A DNA stretch of 64,000 bases from Rhizobium sp. R711 (GCF_002211365.1 NZ_LOKZ01000001.1:310001-374000), one strand, 5' to 3'; positions 1-9,508 are shown, counted from the stretch's first letter. The notes: generated by a model not told the origin, from the sequence alone. Translations and numbers: made by a program.

Positions 1-432
1 CTGGCGCCGATGCGCGCGCTTGGCATGGCAAAGGCGCAAGCCCGGGAGCGTGCACGCTCACTGCTTGGGCGGGTAAAGATTCTCGAACAGGCGGACAAAT
101 ATCCGCTGCAGCTCTCCGGCGGCCAGCAACAGCGCGTCGCGATCGCGCGGGCGCTCTGCATGCGACCGAAAATCATGCTCTTCGACGAGCCGACCTCCGC
201 CCTCGATCCGGAGATGGTCAAGGAAGTGCTCGATACCATGATCAGCCTTGCCGACGAAGGCATGACGATGGTCTGCGTGACCCATGAAATGGGATTTGCC
301 CGGCAAGTCGCAAACCGCGTCATCTTCATGGCGAGCGGCGCGATCGTCGAAGAGGCGCCTCCCGGGGAATTCTTCACCAGTCCCCGCCATGAGCGCACAC
401 GTAAATTCCTCGGCGAAATCCTGCACAACTAG
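1..432 (+). CDS. Amino-acid ABC transporter ATP-binding protein (3' part)
   Basis: Only the last 143 codons are in the window; the reading frame is open from base 1. The visible part has the ABC signature [15 protein letters not shown], Walker B ([14 protein letters not shown]), and the switch histidine in CVTHEMGFA, followed by the short C-terminus typical of the GlnQ/HisP polar amino-acid ATPases. The missing N-terminus would hold Walker A. It would energise import of a polar amino acid or related amine together with permeases presumably encoded upstream. It lies 16 bases before an oxidoreductase gene, so the two are probably cotranscribed. The substrate cannot be read from this part. Confidence 0.93.
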   Translation: MAPMRALGMAKAQARERARSLLGRVKILEQADKYPLQLSGGQQQRVAIARALCMRPKIMLFDEPTSALDPEMVKEVLDTMISLADEGMTMVCVTHEMGFARQVANRVIFMASGAIVEEAPPGEFFTSPRHERTRKFLGEILHN

Positions 433-448
433 GGATGCGGAGCAATTC

Positions 449-1525
449 ATGTCAGCACCGTCGAAGATGGCTTTCTTGAAAATCGCGGTGATGGGCGCCG
501 GGCTCATCGGCCGGCGCCATATTGAAAGCGTCCTTGCCGAGCCGCGTGCCAGCTTGTCGGCCGTGATCGATCCCTCCAGCGCAGCGCGGGACTTTGCAAA
601 AAGCAAGGAAGCCCCTTGGTTTGCCACCCTTGCCGAAGCAACAGCAGCTCAACGCCTGGACGGGGTCATCGTTGCCACGCCGAACCAACTTCATGTCGCC
701 CATGCCCTCGAGGCCATCGCGGCAGGAATTCCGGTCCTAGTCGAGAAGCCGATTGCCGACAATGGTGACGCTGCTGCCGCCCTTGTTAGCGCCGGTGCAA
801 ATGCTGGCATACCGATCCTGATTGGCCACCATCGCCGTCACAATCCCATGATTCGGGAGGCAAAGCGCGTTCTCGAAAGCGGACGGCTCGGCAAGATCCT
901 GACGGTCCAGGCAACATTCTGGGTCGCCAAGCCAGACGGCTATTTCGATGTCGACTGGCGCCGACAGGAAGGAGCGGGGCCGATCTTCGTCAACTTGATC
1001 CATGATGTTGATCTTTTTCGCTTTTTCTTCGGCGAGGTGGAAGCTGTCCATGCGATGGAGTCAAATTCGGTCCGCCGCCATCCGGTCGAGGACACAGCCG
1101 TCGTCCTGCTGCGCTTCAAAAGCGGTGTGCTCGCAACCTTGAATGCATCCGATGCCGCCCCCTCCCCCTGGAGTTGGGAGATGACGAGCGGGGAGAACCC
1201 GGCGTTTCCGCAACGGGATCAGTTCTGTTACCAGATCGGCGGGACAGCCGGATCGCTGGCCATTCCCGAGCTCACGTTTTGGACCAACATTTCGAAGCCA
1301 GATTGGCTTCAACCGCTTGTCAAAGAAGACGTGCCATTTACTCCGGGCGATCCACTGACAATACAGTTCCAACATTTTTGCGATGTCATCCGCCGCGAGG
1401 CTGAGCCTCTTGTCAGCGGCAAGGAAGGGCTTGCCGCCCTGCGCATCATTGAGGCGATCAAGGCATCGGCGCGGTCGGGCAAGACGATCCACCTGGACAA
1501 AACCCAGGCTCGACGAGGTCACTGA
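449..1525 (+). CDS. Gfo/Idh/MocA family NAD(P)-dependent oxidoreductase
   Basis: A 358-residue protein with the N-terminal Rossmann motif VMGAGLIGRRH, the family EKP motif (VLVEKPIAD) holding the conserved lysine, and a C-terminal alpha/beta domain with a conserved histidine region (LIHDVDLFRFFFGE). Such enzymes oxidise or reduce sugars, inositols and related cyclic polyols. The ATG at 449 follows GATGCGGAGC; an ATG at 467, just before the Rossmann strand, is an alternative start. The stop is one base from the next ATG (1527), so it is cotranscribed with the shikimate-dehydrogenase-like gene. The two together suggest oxidation of a cyclic polyol or quinate-like compound (inference); the substrate is unknown. 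Confidence 0.88.
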   Translation: MSAPSKMAFLKIAVMGAGLIGRRHIESVLAEPRASLSAVIDPSSAARDFAKSKEAPWFATLAEATAAQRLDGVIVATPNQLHVAHALEAIAAGIPVLVEKPIADNGDAAAALVSAGANAGIPILIGHHRRHNPMIREAKRVLESGRLGKILTVQATFWVAKPDGYFDVDWRRQEGAGPIFVNLIHDVDLFRFFFGEVEAVHAMESNSVRRHPVEDTAVVLLRFKSGVLATLNASDAAPSPWSWEMTSGENPAFPQRDQFCYQIGGTAGSLAIPELTFWTNISKPDWLQPLVKEDVPFTPGDPLTIQFQHFCDVIRREAEPLVSGKEGLAALRIIEAIKASARSGKTIHLDKTQARRGH

Positions 1526-1526
1526 C

Positions 1527-2360
1527 ATGATAACTGGAACCACGCGCCTCATTGCTCATCTCGGCTATCCGACAGAGTCTTTCAAAGCTCCGCTGATCTA
1601 CAACCCATATTTCGAGAAAAGCGGCATCGACGCCGTCGTCGTGCCAATGGGTTGCAAGGCTGAAGACTATCCGTCGTTCCTCCGGCTCGTCTTCAGACTT
1701 TCAAATATTCATGGTGCGCTTGTCACGATGCCTCACAAGATGACGACCATGGGACTGATCGACGAGGTGTCCACGAACGCCAAGGTTGCTGGCTCGTGCA
1801 ATGCGGTCAGGCTCGGGCCGGACGGACATCTGATGGGCGACATGTTCGACGGCGAAGGGTTTGTGCGCGGCCTCTTGCGCAAGGGGCGGACGATTACAGG
1901 TACGCAGGTCTTGATCGTCGGCGCCGGCGGTGTCGGGTCGGCGATCGCCGCCTCACTGGCAGGTGCTGGTGTGCGGCGAATGACGCTTTGCGATGACAAC
2001 ACAGCCACGCTCAACGGGCTTAGAAGCCGCCTGGCGATCCATTATCCACAAACTGAAGTGACGGCCGGTTCGAACGATCCAGCCGGTTTCGATATCGTCG
2101 TCAATGCGACGCCTCTTGGGATGCGGAAAGAGGACCCATTGCCACTGGACGTCTCCCGCCTCTCTGCATCCACGTTCGTGGGGGAGGTCGTCATGAAGGA
2201 AGAGATCACGCCACTGCTTGCGGCTGCGCGCGCGCGCGGTTGCCCGTTCCAGGTTGGCACGGATATGTTGTTTGAGCAGATTCCTGCCTATCTGGAGTTC
2301 TTCGGCTTCCCAACGACAACGGCAGATGACCTGCGATCAATCGCACGGCTTCAACGATGA
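1527..2360 (+). CDS. Shikimate dehydrogenase-like protein (AroE/YdiB superfamily)
   Basis: A 277-residue protein with the shikimate-binding N-domain and a Rossmann C-domain (LIVGAGGVGSAIAASL). The family lysine is present in LVTMPHK, and the asparagine in GSCNAV. The usual NTD motif is instead D-M-F-D (GDMFDGEGF), keeping the catalytic aspartate but not the preceding Asn-Thr. A 3' motif (GTDMLFEQIPAYLEFF) matches the end of the family. It is translated directly after the Gfo/Idh oxidoreductase and is likely part of a catabolic operon rather than the housekeeping aroE. Its last 24 bases overlap the convergent gene at 2337-2678. Confidence 0.85.
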   Translation: MITGTTRLIAHLGYPTESFKAPLIYNPYFEKSGIDAVVVPMGCKAEDYPSFLRLVFRLSNIHGALVTMPHKMTTMGLIDEVSTNAKVAGSCNAVRLGPDGHLMGDMFDGEGFVRGLLRKGRTITGTQVLIVGAGGVGSAIAASLAGAGVRRMTLCDDNTATLNGLRSRLAIHYPQTEVTAGSNDPAGFDIVVNATPLGMRKEDPLPLDVSRLSASTFVGEVVMKEEITPLLAAARARGCPFQVGTDMLFEQIPAYLEFFGFPTTTADDLRSIARLQR

Positions 2361-2678
2361 CGACTTGCGCACGGCGCCGAGCCTTGCAAGGACCTCGCCG
2401 GGAATCTGGTAGCGCTTGATAACATCCTTGTCGTTGTGGAGCCCGCAAATCTCGCGCTGGATAAACAGTGCCCAAACGGCTTCAGAGGCTTCGTCGAGCA
2501 GGGTTTGTCGGTCATGCCTCCGGTCTCCCGGCGACCATGCCGCAAGCCTGGCAAGCGCCGCTTCGGCTTTCCTGCCCTGACGGCCCAACGCATCCGCTCT
2601 GGCTGAGGAAAGCTCATAGTCAAGTGAATTCAAGGCACTCGACTGGCCGGAGATTGATCGTGGCGGCCTCAGACTCAC
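2337..2678 (-). CDS. DUF6665-type conserved rhizobial protein
   Basis: A 113-residue soluble protein, rich in Ala, Leu and Arg, predicted mostly helical (region LNSLDYELSSARADALGRQG and following). It resembles the small DUF6665 proteins recalled from rhizobia; the function is unknown. The start follows a purine-rich stretch (GAAAGGAGGCAG, read on the minus strand), a good ribosome binding site. It overlaps the end of the shikimate-dehydrogenase-like gene tail to tail by 24 bases. The family name is from memory of the sequence type. Confidence 0.65.
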   Translation of the reverse strand: MSLRPPRSISGQSSALNSLDYELSSARADALGRQGRKAEAALARLAAWSPGDRRHDRQTLLDEASEAVWALFIQREICGLHNDKDVIKRYQIPGEVLARLGAVRKSSSLKPCD

Positions 2679-3087
2679 AACTGCCTCCTTTCTTGAAATT
2701 TCGGTTCATTCTGATCAGGTCTCGACGTTGCAGGTTTGACGCGTCCGCCAGCGCGCTCGGTTGGCTCTTGTTTCGTCAGCGTGACCTCGCTGCTCTTTCC
2801 AGAACGCCATGTCGCCATTGACAGTTGCCGCCGTCGGAAGAAGCGTCCCGGGGCAGATCGATCTTATCCGTTTCATCGCGGTCATGCTCCGACCACCAAG
2901 TCTAGCGCCGCGGCGCTCTTGAGGAAAGGATTGATCCTGGCCGAGGTTCGTGAACACAGGCGCGCAGGTTTCAGAAGCCACTACAATTCGGATCCTCGCC
3001 GAAGCGAATGGCTCTCGACATCGCTCAGAGCGCGCCATGCAGCGCTCGCTTGCTGAACAGAGCAACCCTTGTCATCGCAAATCGGGC
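2679..3087. other. Intergenic stretch, no gene recognised
   Basis: About 400 bases between the DUF6665 gene and the permease remnant. Several open frames cross it on both strands, but none shows a recognisable domain or a convincing ribosome binding site. It may hold the degraded N-terminal half of the permease pseudogene that follows. Confidence 0.5.
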
Positions 3088-3679
3088 ATTGCATGGCGCG
3101 CCGGTCTGTCAGCGCAGACGCTCCTACTTGCAGGCGTCGCTACCAGTGCTTTTTGCTTTGCAGTGATCGGCATGGTGCTGGCTCAGGGGGACATGCGCAA
3201 CTACATTTTGCTGACCTGGATATCGGGCTCCGCCAATCGCGCCGGGTCCCTTGAAGCCTGCACGGCGATCCTTGCCTTGATCGTTCTGAAAGCGCCGCGC
3301 TACCTGATGACGCGCTGGTTCGCGATCCTGACGCTTGGTATGGGTTTACGCTTGGCACTGGTTTGGCGCGCAGTCTCGGACTTGGCGTGAGATCGACAGG
3401 CTTCCGCTTGCCGCGATCGCAGCGTTGATCACGGGGAGCTCTTCCGACCTCATTGGACCGCTAAGCCTCACCGGCTTGATCAGCACCCCACCTGTCGAAA
3501 CAGGTCGGCTTTCTCCGGGGGGGGGCGATAGCCTGACGGCGGCCATGCTCATCGGCGCAAGCCTACTCGTCCCGGTCGACTGGGTGTGTCCCGCGTGATT
3601 ATCTATCCCTATCAAGTGCCGATGGGCCTGTTCGCCGCCCTGATCGGAGACCCGTATCTTCTTCTGGCTTCTTGGTAGA
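3088..3679 (+). pseudogene. FhuB/FecCD-type iron-siderophore permease remnant
   Basis: Pieces of a FecCD-family ABC permease are read in order but in different frames: LLLAGVATSAFCFAVIGMVL from about 3118, WFAILTLGMG to about 3344, LGTGLARSLGLGVRST in a second frame, then IAALITGSS and IGPLSLTGLI, then AAMLIGASLLVPVDW. After a stop at 3596-3598 the ending VIIYPYQVPMGLFAALIG continues in a third frame to a TAG at 3677. This matches the C-terminal half of FhuB-like permeases. The N-terminal half is missing and at least three frame breaks are present, so it cannot encode a working transporter. No partner binding protein or ATPase lies nearby. Confidence 0.75.
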
Positions 3680-3792
3680 CGGGAAACGCACGCGCCTAGA
3701 CGCGGCTGCATCGAGCTGGATTACATTCCGTAACGCCAACTCGATGCATCCGAGTGTAAGCATAGGATCATCTATCGTCACAAACCGATTGA

Positions 3793-4077
3793 TTATCTGA
3801 CGATTTCGATTACGCGATGCGTATGCGGGTCTACGATCACACGTTGCTTGTTGATCACGGTATAACCGTATGCGTCATTGCTGGGGATGGTGTGTATTTC
3901 GATCGAAGACGGTAGTTCCGTTCCGACAACGACGTCACCATCATAGGTCGCCGGTGGGACGTCCTGTTCAGTGACGTAGGTCCTCACCTCGCCAGGCACG
4001 GTCACCACCGCAGTCTGGGCCACAGCCGTACCGGTTACGAATAGTGCTGCTACCGCAGCTATTGTCAGAGCTTTCAT
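3793..4077 (-). CDS. Small secreted DUF1236-like protein
   Basis: A 94-residue protein with a clear signal peptide (MKALTIAAVAALFVTGTAVA, cleavage likely after AVA). The mature part ends with a domain (YGYTVINKQRVIVDPHTHRV) resembling the DUF1236 repeat found in secreted rhizobial proteins. The start at 4077 was chosen because it gives a standard signal peptide and sits behind GGAGGCAGAC; a frame extension to 4131 would add residues before the signal. Function unknown; periplasmic by inference. Confidence 0.75.
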   Translation of the reverse strand: MKALTIAAVAALFVTGTAVAQTAVVTVPGEVRTYVTEQDVPPATYDGDVVVGTELPSSIEIHTIPSNDAYGYTVINKQRVIVDPHTHRVIEIVR

Positions 4078-4156
4078 GTCTGCCTCCATAAGTGAAAGGG
4101 GAACTCCCCTTCCCGGTGAAGGTTCCCTCACGAATAGGAGCGCTGATTGACCGACT

Positions 4157-5467
4157 TCATTGAAATGTACGGCTCGAACCCTCGTCGGGGGGCATTTCTG
4201 CGGTCAAGAGAAGCTTGTCGATCCTGCGTCCATCAAGGTCGACAACCTCGAACCGCCAACCGTTCATGACGAAACTCTCGCCGACATCAGGCAGATGCTT
4301 CATCTCTTCCAGCACCAGTCCCGCGACCGTCTGATAGTCCCGATCGTCGTCAACCTGAAAGCTCATGAAATCCGCAAATTCATCGATTGGTGTCCAGCCC
4401 GATACCAGGTAGCTGCCGTCGTGACGTCGCACGATCGCCTTTTCTCCAATCGAGTCCTCCTGAACTGCGCCAAGGATTGCCTCCAGGATGTCGCCGGAAG
4501 TGATGACGCCTTCGAAGTGGCCGTATTCATCATAGACCAGCACCATATGGCAGCGTGAGCGACGAATGGCTTGGATTACGTCAAGAGCGCCTGACAGGTC
4601 AGATACGATCGGCACTTCCTGCACAATTGTTGTGATGTCGACATGGCCGGACGAGGCAAGCGCGTCATAGAAATCCTTCGCCAGAAGCACGCCGATAATC
4701 TCGTCTGAGCTGTTCTTGCGCACCGGCAAACGTGCCTGCACGGTCCGGCGCAGTTGATCCCTGATCTCGTTGAAACCGTCCTCGACATCGATCACCTCTA
4801 CATCCCGACGCGGCGTCATTAAGGCCCTGGCATTTCTGTCTGCCAAGCGCATGACACCTGAAATCATCGCGGATTCTTCCGTCTCGATGACGCCGGCGCT
4901 GTGGGCCTCCGCAAGCACGGACTTGATCTCTTCATCGGTCACGACGTCACCGGACTTGCCCGACTGACCAAGAAGACGAAGTATGGTGCGGCCGGAAATG
5001 TCCAGCAACAAGACGAGTGGGGCGGCCATGCGCGACAGGAACATCATCGCCGGAGCGACCTTGCTTGCGACCGTTTCGGGGGCGCGAAGCGCGATCTGCT
5101 TTGGCACCAGTTCGCCGACGATCAATGACAGGTATGTGATGGCGACGACGACCGAGCCGACCCCGAGCGCATCGGCTGCGGCAGGTGACAAGCCGTGTGT
5201 GCCGAGCCAACCTGCCAGTCGCGCGCCGAGCGTTGCACCTGAGAATGCACCCGACAGCACGCCAACGAGGGTAATGCCTATCTGCACCGTCGATAAAAAC
5301 CGCCCTGGCTCTTCAGCCAGTCGCATTGCCATGGCAGCACCGCGACTTCCCTGATCGGCCAGGACTTTGAGACGAGCCGGCCGTGCGGAAACGACCGCAA
5401 GCTCGGACATGGCGAGAACGCCATTCAAGATGGTGAGAATAGCAACGATTGAAATTTCGAGAAGCAA
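4157..5467 (-). CDS. CorC/HlyC family membrane protein (CNNM-type, CBS pair)
   Basis: A 436-residue protein: N-terminal CNNM/DUF21 membrane domain (about residues 1-190, with segments such as VGVLSGAFSGATLGARLAG and YLSLIVGELVPKQIALR), two CBS domains (about 205-330, ALMTPRRDVEVID and MVLVYDEYGHFEGVIT), and a C-terminal CorC_HlyC transporter-associated domain (about 345-425, YQTVAGLVLEEM). The family is linked to Mg2+/Co2+ export or tolerance rather than haemolysis. Inner membrane. It has no obvious operon partner; the next gene on this strand lies 215 bases upstream. Confidence 0.9.
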   Translation of the reverse strand: MLLEISIVAILTILNGVLAMSELAVVSARPARLKVLADQGSRGAAMAMRLAEEPGRFLSTVQIGITLVGVLSGAFSGATLGARLAGWLGTHGLSPAAADALGVGSVVVAITYLSLIVGELVPKQIALRAPETVASKVAPAMMFLSRMAAPLVLLLDISGRTILRLLGQSGKSGDVVTDEEIKSVLAEAHSAGVIETEESAMISGVMRLADRNARALMTPRRDVEVIDVEDGFNEIRDQLRRTVQARLPVRKNSSDEIIGVLLAKDFYDALASSGHVDITTIVQEVPIVSDLSGALDVIQAIRRSRCHMVLVYDEYGHFEGVITSGDILEAILGAVQEDSIGEKAIVRRHDGSYLVSGWTPIDEFADFMSFQVDDDRDYQTVAGLVLEEMKHLPDVGESFVMNGWRFEVVDLDGRRIDKLLLTAEMPPDEGSSRTFQ

Positions 5468-5682
5468 AAATTCGAACCCTGTTGTGTCGAAACTAAGCGA
5501 AACATAGGCATTCTCCCGCAGAACACCAGCGCCAAGCGATCGCGGTCACCGTTTCTTTTACTTCCTTGAAGATTGGCTGTGCAGGAGATCGGATCGCTTC
5601 AAAAACGCCAGCGCGCACTTCGTGGGCTTTGGGATCAACGCCTTTCCGGCGGCGTAACCACACGATGATCGTCCCGCTCTCC

Positions 5683-6261
5683 TTAAGTGCCCGGGCGAGC
5701 CAAGCGCTTTGCCATTACCCGTCGCAAAGCATATGCACTGAGCGGAACAAGGATTGCAACGCAGGCCAGCGCGATCAACACATGCAGGTGAAGCTGTAGC
5801 CGTCCAAGCAGGACCTCGACGGCCTCTCCGGCGAAAAACCCGATCGCGGTTATCAGGGCGCCCCAAATCAGCGCCGCAATGGCATTGAGTATGACGAATC
5901 TTAGCGCCGAGACATTGGAGACACCGATCGCAACAGGGCTGATCGTTCGGATGCCATAGATGAAGCGAAAGGCGAGAATGAAGCTTGTCGGATAGACTTC
6001 GAGGAACTGCGTCACCCTCGCAATTGGTTCCGATCCAAGCAGCCGCTGAACATAAAACCAGTTCGTGGCGTAGCGACCGGCCAGAAAAAAGGACTGATCT
6101 GCGGCAAACGATCCAAGGCTTGCAGCCAGCGCGACCTGCCAATATGGAATGAGTTGCCGATGGGCAAAAACCCCACCCAAAAACGCGGCCGTTTCGCCTT
6201 CCACCGCAGCTCCGAGAAAAACCGCAAGCAGGCCATATTCACCAATCAGTCTTTCCAGCAA
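5683..6261 (-). CDS. DedA family membrane protein
   Basis: A 192-residue inner-membrane protein of the DedA/SNARE-associated family: several hydrophobic segments, the motif FRFIYGIRTISPVAIG with conserved arginine and glycine residues, and the opening LLAVFLGAAVEGETAAFLGG with the acidic residue typical of the family. A TTG start at 6261 is chosen because GGAGG lies 8 bases ahead; the frame is open further upstream but without membrane sequence. Family members act in membrane lipid carrier recycling and envelope homeostasis. It is divergent from proC across about 280 bases. Confidence 0.85.
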   Translation of the reverse strand: MLERLIGEYGLLAVFLGAAVEGETAAFLGGVFAHRQLIPYWQVALAASLGSFAADQSFFLAGRYATNWFYVQRLLGSEPIARVTQFLEVYPTSFILAFRFIYGIRTISPVAIGVSNVSALRFVILNAIAALIWGALITAIGFFAGEAVEVLLGRLQLHLHVLIALACVAILVPLSAYALRRVMAKRLARPGT

Positions 6262-6540
6262 ATGTCTGACCTCCGGTGGCGAACACTTCGCAACCTGCCC
6301 TGAAATGTGTGCCGGGGGCAAGCGTAACGAGCACACTATCGATAACTCGGTCCCGGCCAAGTTGTTTCGATTATGCTAGACGCCAGTGCCAACGACACGC
6401 TCGCAACGACCTGGAATGCGTTGGCTCATGCACCTTTGACGGTGAGATTGCCTTGCAGCCCATATTGCGCAGCGCTATCGCGAATGTGGAGAACAAGCGC
6501 AAATTCGGCTGCGTTCAAATGCTTGGTGAGGAGAAACCGC

Positions 6541-7320
6541 GTGCCTGTAGACAAAATCGGCTTCATCGGAACTGGAACCATCACAGACGCCATGGTCAGA
6601 GGCCTGCTAAGCAAGCCTGCCGCGGTCTCACGGGCAACGATTTCGCCCCGTAACGCCGAGATTGCGCAGCGGCTGGCTGATGACTTTGCGGAGGTTGCAA
6701 TTGCATCCGACAACCAGGCCGTCATCGACGCGAGCGAGATGATTGTCCTGGCCGTGCGCCCACAGATTGCAAAGGAGGTTGTGAGCGGACTGACGTTCAA
6801 AGAGGGGCAATCCGTTCTCAGTGTCATTGCCGCAATTAACCGCCGCACGCTGCTTGAATGGATCGCGGCAGATGTTCATCTCGTCCAGGCAATACCACTG
6901 CCTTTCGTTAAGGATCGTGAAGGAGTGACCGCCATATTTCCGCCGGACGCCGACGTTTCGGCACTCTTTTCGCTTCTTGGCACGGCTGTCGAATGCGAGA
7001 CCAGAAAGGAGTACGACCTTTTGGCTGCGGCGAGTTCATTGATGTCCACCGTCCTCAAAATCATGGACGTCTCGGCGGCGTGGCTGGAGGAGCAAGGGCT
7101 CGCCAAAGGCAAGGGACGCGACTACATCGCACCACTTTTTGCGAGTCTTTCGCAGACGGCGTTGCGTTCCAACACGATTCCGCTCGAAGCGCTCAGCGGC
7201 CAGTTTGCGACAACAGGCGGCCTGAACGAACAGGTTATGGCCGACTTTCATGAAAACGGCGGGCCAGATGCCCTGACCCTGGCGCTAGACCGGGTCCTGA
7301 CAAGGATAAAGGGCGCCTAA
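6541..7320 (+). CDS. proC: Pyrroline-5-carboxylate reductase family protein
   Basis: A 259-residue protein with the N-terminal NAD(P)-binding motif IGFIGTGTITDAM and the ProC C-terminal helical dimer domain (region TTGGLNEQVMADFHENGG). The family reduces pyrroline-5-carboxylate to proline. A GTG start at 6541 is chosen since GAGGAG lies about 9 bases upstream and the Rossmann strand follows directly; the frame stays open upstream without homology. It lacks a proB/proA neighbour and differs from housekeeping ProC, so a related imine substrate is possible. The 3' end overlaps the convergent regulator gene by 4 bases. Confidence 0.82.
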   Translation: MPVDKIGFIGTGTITDAMVRGLLSKPAAVSRATISPRNAEIAQRLADDFAEVAIASDNQAVIDASEMIVLAVRPQIAKEVVSGLTFKEGQSVLSVIAAINRRTLLEWIAADVHLVQAIPLPFVKDREGVTAIFPPDADVSALFSLLGTAVECETRKEYDLLAAASSLMSTVLKIMDVSAAWLEEQGLAKGKGRDYIAPLFASLSQTALRSNTIPLEALSGQFATTGGLNEQVMADFHENGGPDALTLALDRVLTRIKGA

Positions 7321-7865
7321 AAGGTCGGCGGCGTGCAGGCACTGATGACCTCGCAGGCAACAGGTCCAACGCAGCGGAAGCGATGCGGCCTTCGGCTTTC
7401 GAAGTAATAGGCATCTCCCGGTCCAAGGATCCGCCGCTCGTCGTCGACAGTCACCTCGAGTCGCCCGGAAAGGACAATTCCTCCCTCTTCTCCTTCGTGC
7501 ACGAGCGGAACCTTGCCGGTGTCGGAGCCCGGCTGATAGCATTCCTTCAGGATCTGCAAGCTCCGGCCGAACAGGCTGTCTCCAACCTGGCGGTAGGAGA
7601 TTGCCCCTTTGCCGATCTCGACGAGCTCCTCGGCCGCATAGAATGCCTTTCTTGGCCGTTCCGGTTCGAAGGCGAAGAATTCCGCCAGACCGATGGGAAT
7701 GCCGTCGAGGATACGCTTCAGTGCCCCGACGGAGGGATTGGAAGAATTCGACTCGATCAGCGAGATCGTCGAGTTCGTGACGCCGGCGCGCTTGGCCAGT
7801 TCTCGTTGCGAGAGATTATGCGTCATCCGGAGATGACGAAGGCGGTTGCCGATATCGACGGACAT
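7317..7865 (-). CDS. Cro/C1-type HTH and cupin transcriptional regulator
   Basis: A 182-residue regulator. Residues about 5-60 form a Cro/C1 helix-turn-helix (LRMTHNLSQRELAKRAGV, then SNSSNPSVGALKRIL); residues about 100-175 form a cupin domain (VLSGRLEVTVDDE, GDAYYFESRRPHRF). This is the PuuR/MmfR-like architecture often controlling polyamine or amino-acid catabolism. Start ATG 7865 is preferred over 7886 since it opens directly into the HTH. It is divergent from the omega-aminotransferase gene (8004), its probable target. Confidence 0.88.
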   Translation of the reverse strand: MSVDIGNRLRHLRMTHNLSQRELAKRAGVTNSTISLIESNSSNPSVGALKRILDGIPIGLAEFFAFEPERPRKAFYAAEELVEIGKGAISYRQVGDSLFGRSLQILKECYQPGSDTGKVPLVHEGEEGGIVLSGRLEVTVDDERRILGPGDAYYFESRRPHRFRCVGPVACEVISACTPPTF

Positions 7866-8003
7866 AGCGCGTTTCACCTGTTGCAAATACTAAACATATT
7901 CCGCTCAGGTTTCTAAATTTCAAGTGCTTACGGGCAATCAGAAAAGGACTTGTTCCCTGACGGAAATCACTGAACATGTCGCCATGAAAAAACGGAGACG
8001 ACA

Positions 8004-9341
8004 GTGGTGGACCAGATCAGCATTTCCAACCGGCCTTCCCTCGATAATTTCTGGATGCCGTTTACGGCAAACCGCCAGTTCAAGGCCACCCCTCGGCTCC
8101 TGGCCTCGGCTGAAGGCATGTATTACACCGACATCGACGGCAACAAGGTACTGGACGGTACGGCTGGCCTTTGGTGCGTCAATGCCGGCCATGGCCGCAA
8201 ACGCATCGCGGACGCCGTTGCCCGCCAATTACAGGCGTTGGACTTTGCTCCAACATTTCAGATGGGCCATCCGGTCGCCTTCGACTTCGCCGAAAAGCTC
8301 GCAAAGATCGCGCCAGGCGGACCTTCCGCAAAACTTGATCGTGTGTTCTTCACCGGCTCCGGTTCGGAATCGGTCGATACAGCCTTAAAGATTGCGATCG
8401 CCTATCAGCGCGCCATTGGTCAGGGCACGCGTACACGCATCATCGGCCGCGAGAAGGGCTATCACGGCGTCGGCTTCGGCGGCATCTCTGTCGGCGGGCT
8501 TGTCAACAACCGTCGCGTGTTTCCGCAGATTCCCGCAGACCATATGCGCCATACCCTCGACATCGAGAAAAACGGCTTCTCGCAGGGGCTGCCTCAGCAT
8601 GGCGTCGAGCTCGCAGACGATCTGGAGCGCCTCGTCGGCTTGCACGGCGCCGAAACAATCGCCGCCGTCATCGTTGAGCCGATGTCCGGATCGGCAGGTG
8701 TCATCCTGCCGCCAAAAGGATATCTTGAGCGCCTGCGCGCGATCGCCGACAAGCATGGCATTGTCCTGATCTTTGACGAGGTCATCACCGGTTTTGGCCG
8801 GCTGGGCACGCCATTCGCCACCGACTATTTCGGCGTTATTCCCGATCTCGTCACCACAGCCAAGGGCCTGACGAATGGCGCGATTCCGATGGGAGCAGTC
8901 TTTGCGAGCCGAAGCATCTACGACGCATTGATGGCCGGGCCAGAAAACCAGATCGAGCTCTTCCACGGCTACACCTACTCCGGCCACCCGGTCGCTAGTG
9001 CCGCCGGCATTGCGACATTGGAAATCTATGAGGAGGAAGGCCTCTTGACGCGCGCCGCATCCCTGGCCGACAGATGGCAGGATGCTCTTCACTCCCTGAA
9101 GGGGCTACCGCATGTCGCCGATATTCGCAACCTCGGGCTCGTCGGCGCGATCGAGCTTGCGCCACGCGAGGGCGCACCAGGAACACGCGCCTATGACATC
9201 TTCGTGGACTGCTTCAGGAAAGGGCTGCTGATCCGGGTAACTGGCGATATTATCGCGCTTTCGCCGCCCCTGATCATTGAGACGGACGAAATCGACAGGG
9301 CCGTCGCCATTGTGGCGGATGCCCTGAAGCGCGCGGCTTAG
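8004..9341 (+). CDS. Omega-amino acid--pyruvate aminotransferase (class III)
   Basis: A 445-residue class III PLP aminotransferase. The family Asp and PLP-lysine motifs are visible (LIFDEVITGFGRLG about residue 255, TTAKGLTNGAIPMGAVFAS about 285), as is the N-terminal WMPFTANRQFK typical of beta-alanine/omega-amino-acid:pyruvate transaminases. GTG start at 8004 follows CGGAGACGACA. It would move an amino group from a terminal amine or beta-alanine to pyruvate. The divergent cupin regulator 138 bases upstream fits control by an amine or amino-acid signal. Confidence 0.9.
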   Translation: MVDQISISNRPSLDNFWMPFTANRQFKATPRLLASAEGMYYTDIDGNKVLDGTAGLWCVNAGHGRKRIADAVARQLQALDFAPTFQMGHPVAFDFAEKLAKIAPGGPSAKLDRVFFTGSGSESVDTALKIAIAYQRAIGQGTRTRIIGREKGYHGVGFGGISVGGLVNNRRVFPQIPADHMRHTLDIEKNGFSQGLPQHGVELADDLERLVGLHGAETIAAVIVEPMSGSAGVILPPKGYLERLRAIADKHGIVLIFDEVITGFGRLGTPFATDYFGVIPDLVTTAKGLTNGAIPMGAVFASRSIYDALMAGPENQIELFHGYTYSGHPVASAAGIATLEIYEEEGLLTRAASLADRWQDALHSLKGLPHVADIRNLGLVGAIELAPREGAPGTRAYDIFVDCFRKGLLIRVTGDIIALSPPLIIETDEIDRAVAIVADALKRAA

Positions 9342-9508
9342 CGGCCATGTTGCAAGCGTTTCTGTTTGGCGACCAACAGCCAGACAGAAACGACGGGATT
9401 TGGTCAACGAAGAGTTCCACCACCGCCGCAAAAGGTCCTCGAACAGTTTGCTTTTTGATCCCGCCGGGATAAGGATCCCTGCGTGTGATCAAGGAGTTTT
9501 CCATATCG

